Origin: an uncultured bacterium
GTDB taxonomy: Bacteria > Cyanobacteriota > Vampirovibrionia > Gastranaerophilales > Gastranaerophilaceae
Direction: 5' to 3'
Assembly (NCBI GenBank): GCA_902775025.1
Contig: CACYKP010000012.1
Coordinates: forward strand, 1-52,900
Length of the DNA: 52,900 nt
Part shown: one piece after another, positions 51,276 to 52,900 of the stretch
How the letters are laid out: the number at the start of each line of letters is the position of its first letter
Numbering within the stretch: the stretch's first letter is position 1
Made by a program: the position numbers and the translations under genes
Notes under the pieces: model-generated
Told to the model about the DNA's origin: nothing
The model's input: the letters and a program-made list of their open reading frames with translations, nothing else
Database searches by the model: none

Positions 51276-52900
51276 ATGGAGCATAATTACGAAGAAGAAA
51301 AAAGGTTTATTATTCTGAGGGTTATTATTTCATTAATTTTTTTCGGACTTGGTTTTTTGTATCCGATTTTGTTTATACTTGCATATTTTATCGCAGGGTA
51401 TGATATTATTTGGCGTGCAATAAAAAATATTATCAATTTAGAACTTTTTGACGAAAACTTTTTGATGAGTGTAGCAACAATAGGTGCTTTGTGCATAAAA
51501 GAATACCCTGAGGCGGTTATGGTTATGGTTTTGTACCAAATCGGCGAATATTTGCAGGATAAAGCAATTCACAAATCAAAAAAATCTATCAATGATTTAA
51601 TAAATTTCAGACCGGAATATGCAGTTGTTAACGGCAGAAGAATGCAGCCCGAAAATGTTGAAATCGGTGAAGTTGTAACAGTTAATACGGGAGAAAAAAT
51701 ACCTTTAGACGGAATTGTTGTTGAGGGTTCTGCGCTTATTGATAATTCAATGCTTACAGGAGAATCAATTCCTATTTATGCTGAAGTCGGAAAAGAAGTT
51801 TTAAGCGGCGGAATCAATCTTAATAGCGTGTTAAAGATAAAGGTTACAAAAAAATATGAACAATCTACTGTTCACAAAATAATACAACTTATAGAAAGTT
51901 CCGCAGAGAAAAAGGCAAAAACAGAAAAATTTATAACTAAGTTTGCAAAAATTTATACACCAATAGTTGTTTTGATTGCATTAGTTTTGGCTTTAGCTTT
52001 ACCTGCGTTATTAAATATCGGTTATGCGGAGGCAATTAAAAGAGCATTGACCTTCCTTGTTATATCTTGTCCTTGTGCGCTTATAATATCTATTCCTTTA
52101 ACGTTCTTTGCGGGAATTGGCGGTGCATCAAATAACGGAATTTTGATAAAAGGCGGAAATTATCTTGAACAGCTTTCAAAAATCGGTACAATAGTGTTTG
52201 ATAAAACAGGAACTCTTACAACGGGGATTTTTGGTATAAGGGATATTAACTCTTGTGATTCAGATATATTAAAATATGCAATGCATACAAAAACGAAATA
52301 CCTGAAACTACTGAAATACTTGAAGATGCAGGGAACGGTGTTAAAGCATTATGGGAAGGTAAAACTATTAAAGCCGGAACCGCAAAGTATGTAGGTGTAG
52401 AACCTATAAATACACTTGGAACTGTTATTTATGTATCAATAGATGATAGTTATATCGGCAATATTGTTCTTGCTGATGTAATAAGAGAAGATAGCGAAAA
52501 AACAATAAGAACTCTTCATAATATGAAGATTAAAACTGTAATGCTGACAGGTGATACAATAGAGAGGGCAGAAACTCTCAAGAATATATTAAATATCCAA
52601 ACTGCTTATGCCGAACTTTTGCCTTCAGATAAAGTTTCTAAGACAGAGGGGTTAATGCAGACAACACAATTACCGTTAGCTTTTGTAGGCGATGGTATTA
52701 ATGATGCGCCTGTTTTAAAACGTGCAGATGTCGGTATAGCTATGGGTGGAATTGGTTCTGATGCGGCTATTGAAGCATCCGATGTTGTACTTATGGAAGA
52801 CAAACCATATAGAATTATTACCGCTGTAAAGATTGCACGCAAAACCATGAGCATTGTAAAACAAAATATCTTTTTTGCACTGGGAATAAAAACCATGTTT
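51276..52900 (+). pseudogene. Heavy-metal P-type ATPase (CadA/ZntA-like), frameshifted, cut by window end
   Basis: A P1B-type metal exporter without N-terminal metal-binding domain. The first frame (51276 to about 52280) has two helices, the actuator LTGESIP (Thr-Gly-Glu-Ser), ISCPCALIISIPL (metal-site CPC) and phosphorylation site DKTGT. The sequence then continues in another frame (EIPETTEILEDAGNGVKALWEG ... MLTGDT ... VGDGINDAPVLKRADVGIAMG) to the window edge. At about 52279-52295 roughly 20 codons are missing, including the nucleotide-domain His-Pro motif, and the frame shifts (missing length = 1 modulo 3). GCAGGTGG precedes the ATG. Inactivated gene or sequence error; its 3' end is outside the window. 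Confidence 0.82.

Overview
The window is an AT-rich stretch of bacterial chromosome with tightly packed genes. It looks Gram-negative in lifestyle: PilM/N/O type IV pilus proteins, a two-partner-secretion (TPS) type adhesin domain, a Wzx/Wzz-type polysaccharide locus and many lipid or membrane enzymes. The very low GC, the short dispersed hairpin repeats and the gene mix suggest an uncultured host-associated lineage such as the Gastranaerophilales/Vampirovibrionia (non-photosynthetic Cyanobacteria relatives). That placement is inference; no rRNA is present to prove it.

Layout. 1-14.7 kb is mostly housekeeping: a DegT-family aminotransferase, a degenerate GGDEF protein, a broken quinolinate synthase (nadA), the tRNA thiolase mnmA, a PlsC-like acyltransferase, a metallophosphoesterase, a secreted TPS-domain protein with a Pro/Glu-rich tail, an ATP-grasp enzyme, homoserine dehydrogenase, a PreA-like dehydrogenase, a secreted cupin and an LprI-like lipoprotein. 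The gaps carry two families of dispersed repeats.

14.7-25.3 kb is accessory DNA. A minus-strand operon has a precursor peptide with two repeated Thr/Ser/Asp-rich cores, a graspetide-type ATP-grasp ligase and a four-helix membrane protein. It diverges from a 1501-residue nuclease-STAND ATPase (a likely phage-defence protein). Then come a RhuM/Fic protein, two small unknown ORFs, and a pair of minimal tyrosine recombinases. The first recombinase keeps all catalytic residues. The second has lost several and is the first gene of the polysaccharide operon. Between them lie two related 36-bp sites in inverted orientation and a second 15-bp inverted repeat, the architecture expected of an invertible DNA switch.

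25.3-37.8 kb is one long polysaccharide operon: initiating sugar-phosphate transferase, glycosyltransferases, a polymerase-like membrane protein, a CDP-alditol phosphotransferase, a flippase, an IspD/TarI-like cytidylyltransferase, a GatZ-like protein, a GatD/TarJ-like dehydrogenase and a Wzz-like chain-length protein. Together they suggest an alditol-phosphate (teichoic-acid-like) component in a capsule or O-antigen.

37.8-44.5 kb holds a Septu-like ATPase plus HNH nuclease pair, tail-to-tail with a Mu-like transposition operon whose transposase is frameshifted; the defence pair may be transposon cargo. A tRNA-Gly(TCC) follows. 44.7-52.9 kb returns to core genes: PilO and a PilM-PilN fusion, then rlmB, a primary-type sigma factor and a TPR protein, more repeats, and a heavy-metal P-type ATPase cut by the window end.

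Three genes (nadA, the Mu-like transposase and the P-type ATPase) each show a frameshift plus an apparent loss of roughly 20 codons over a catalytic segment. This should be checked against raw reads before being believed as biology.
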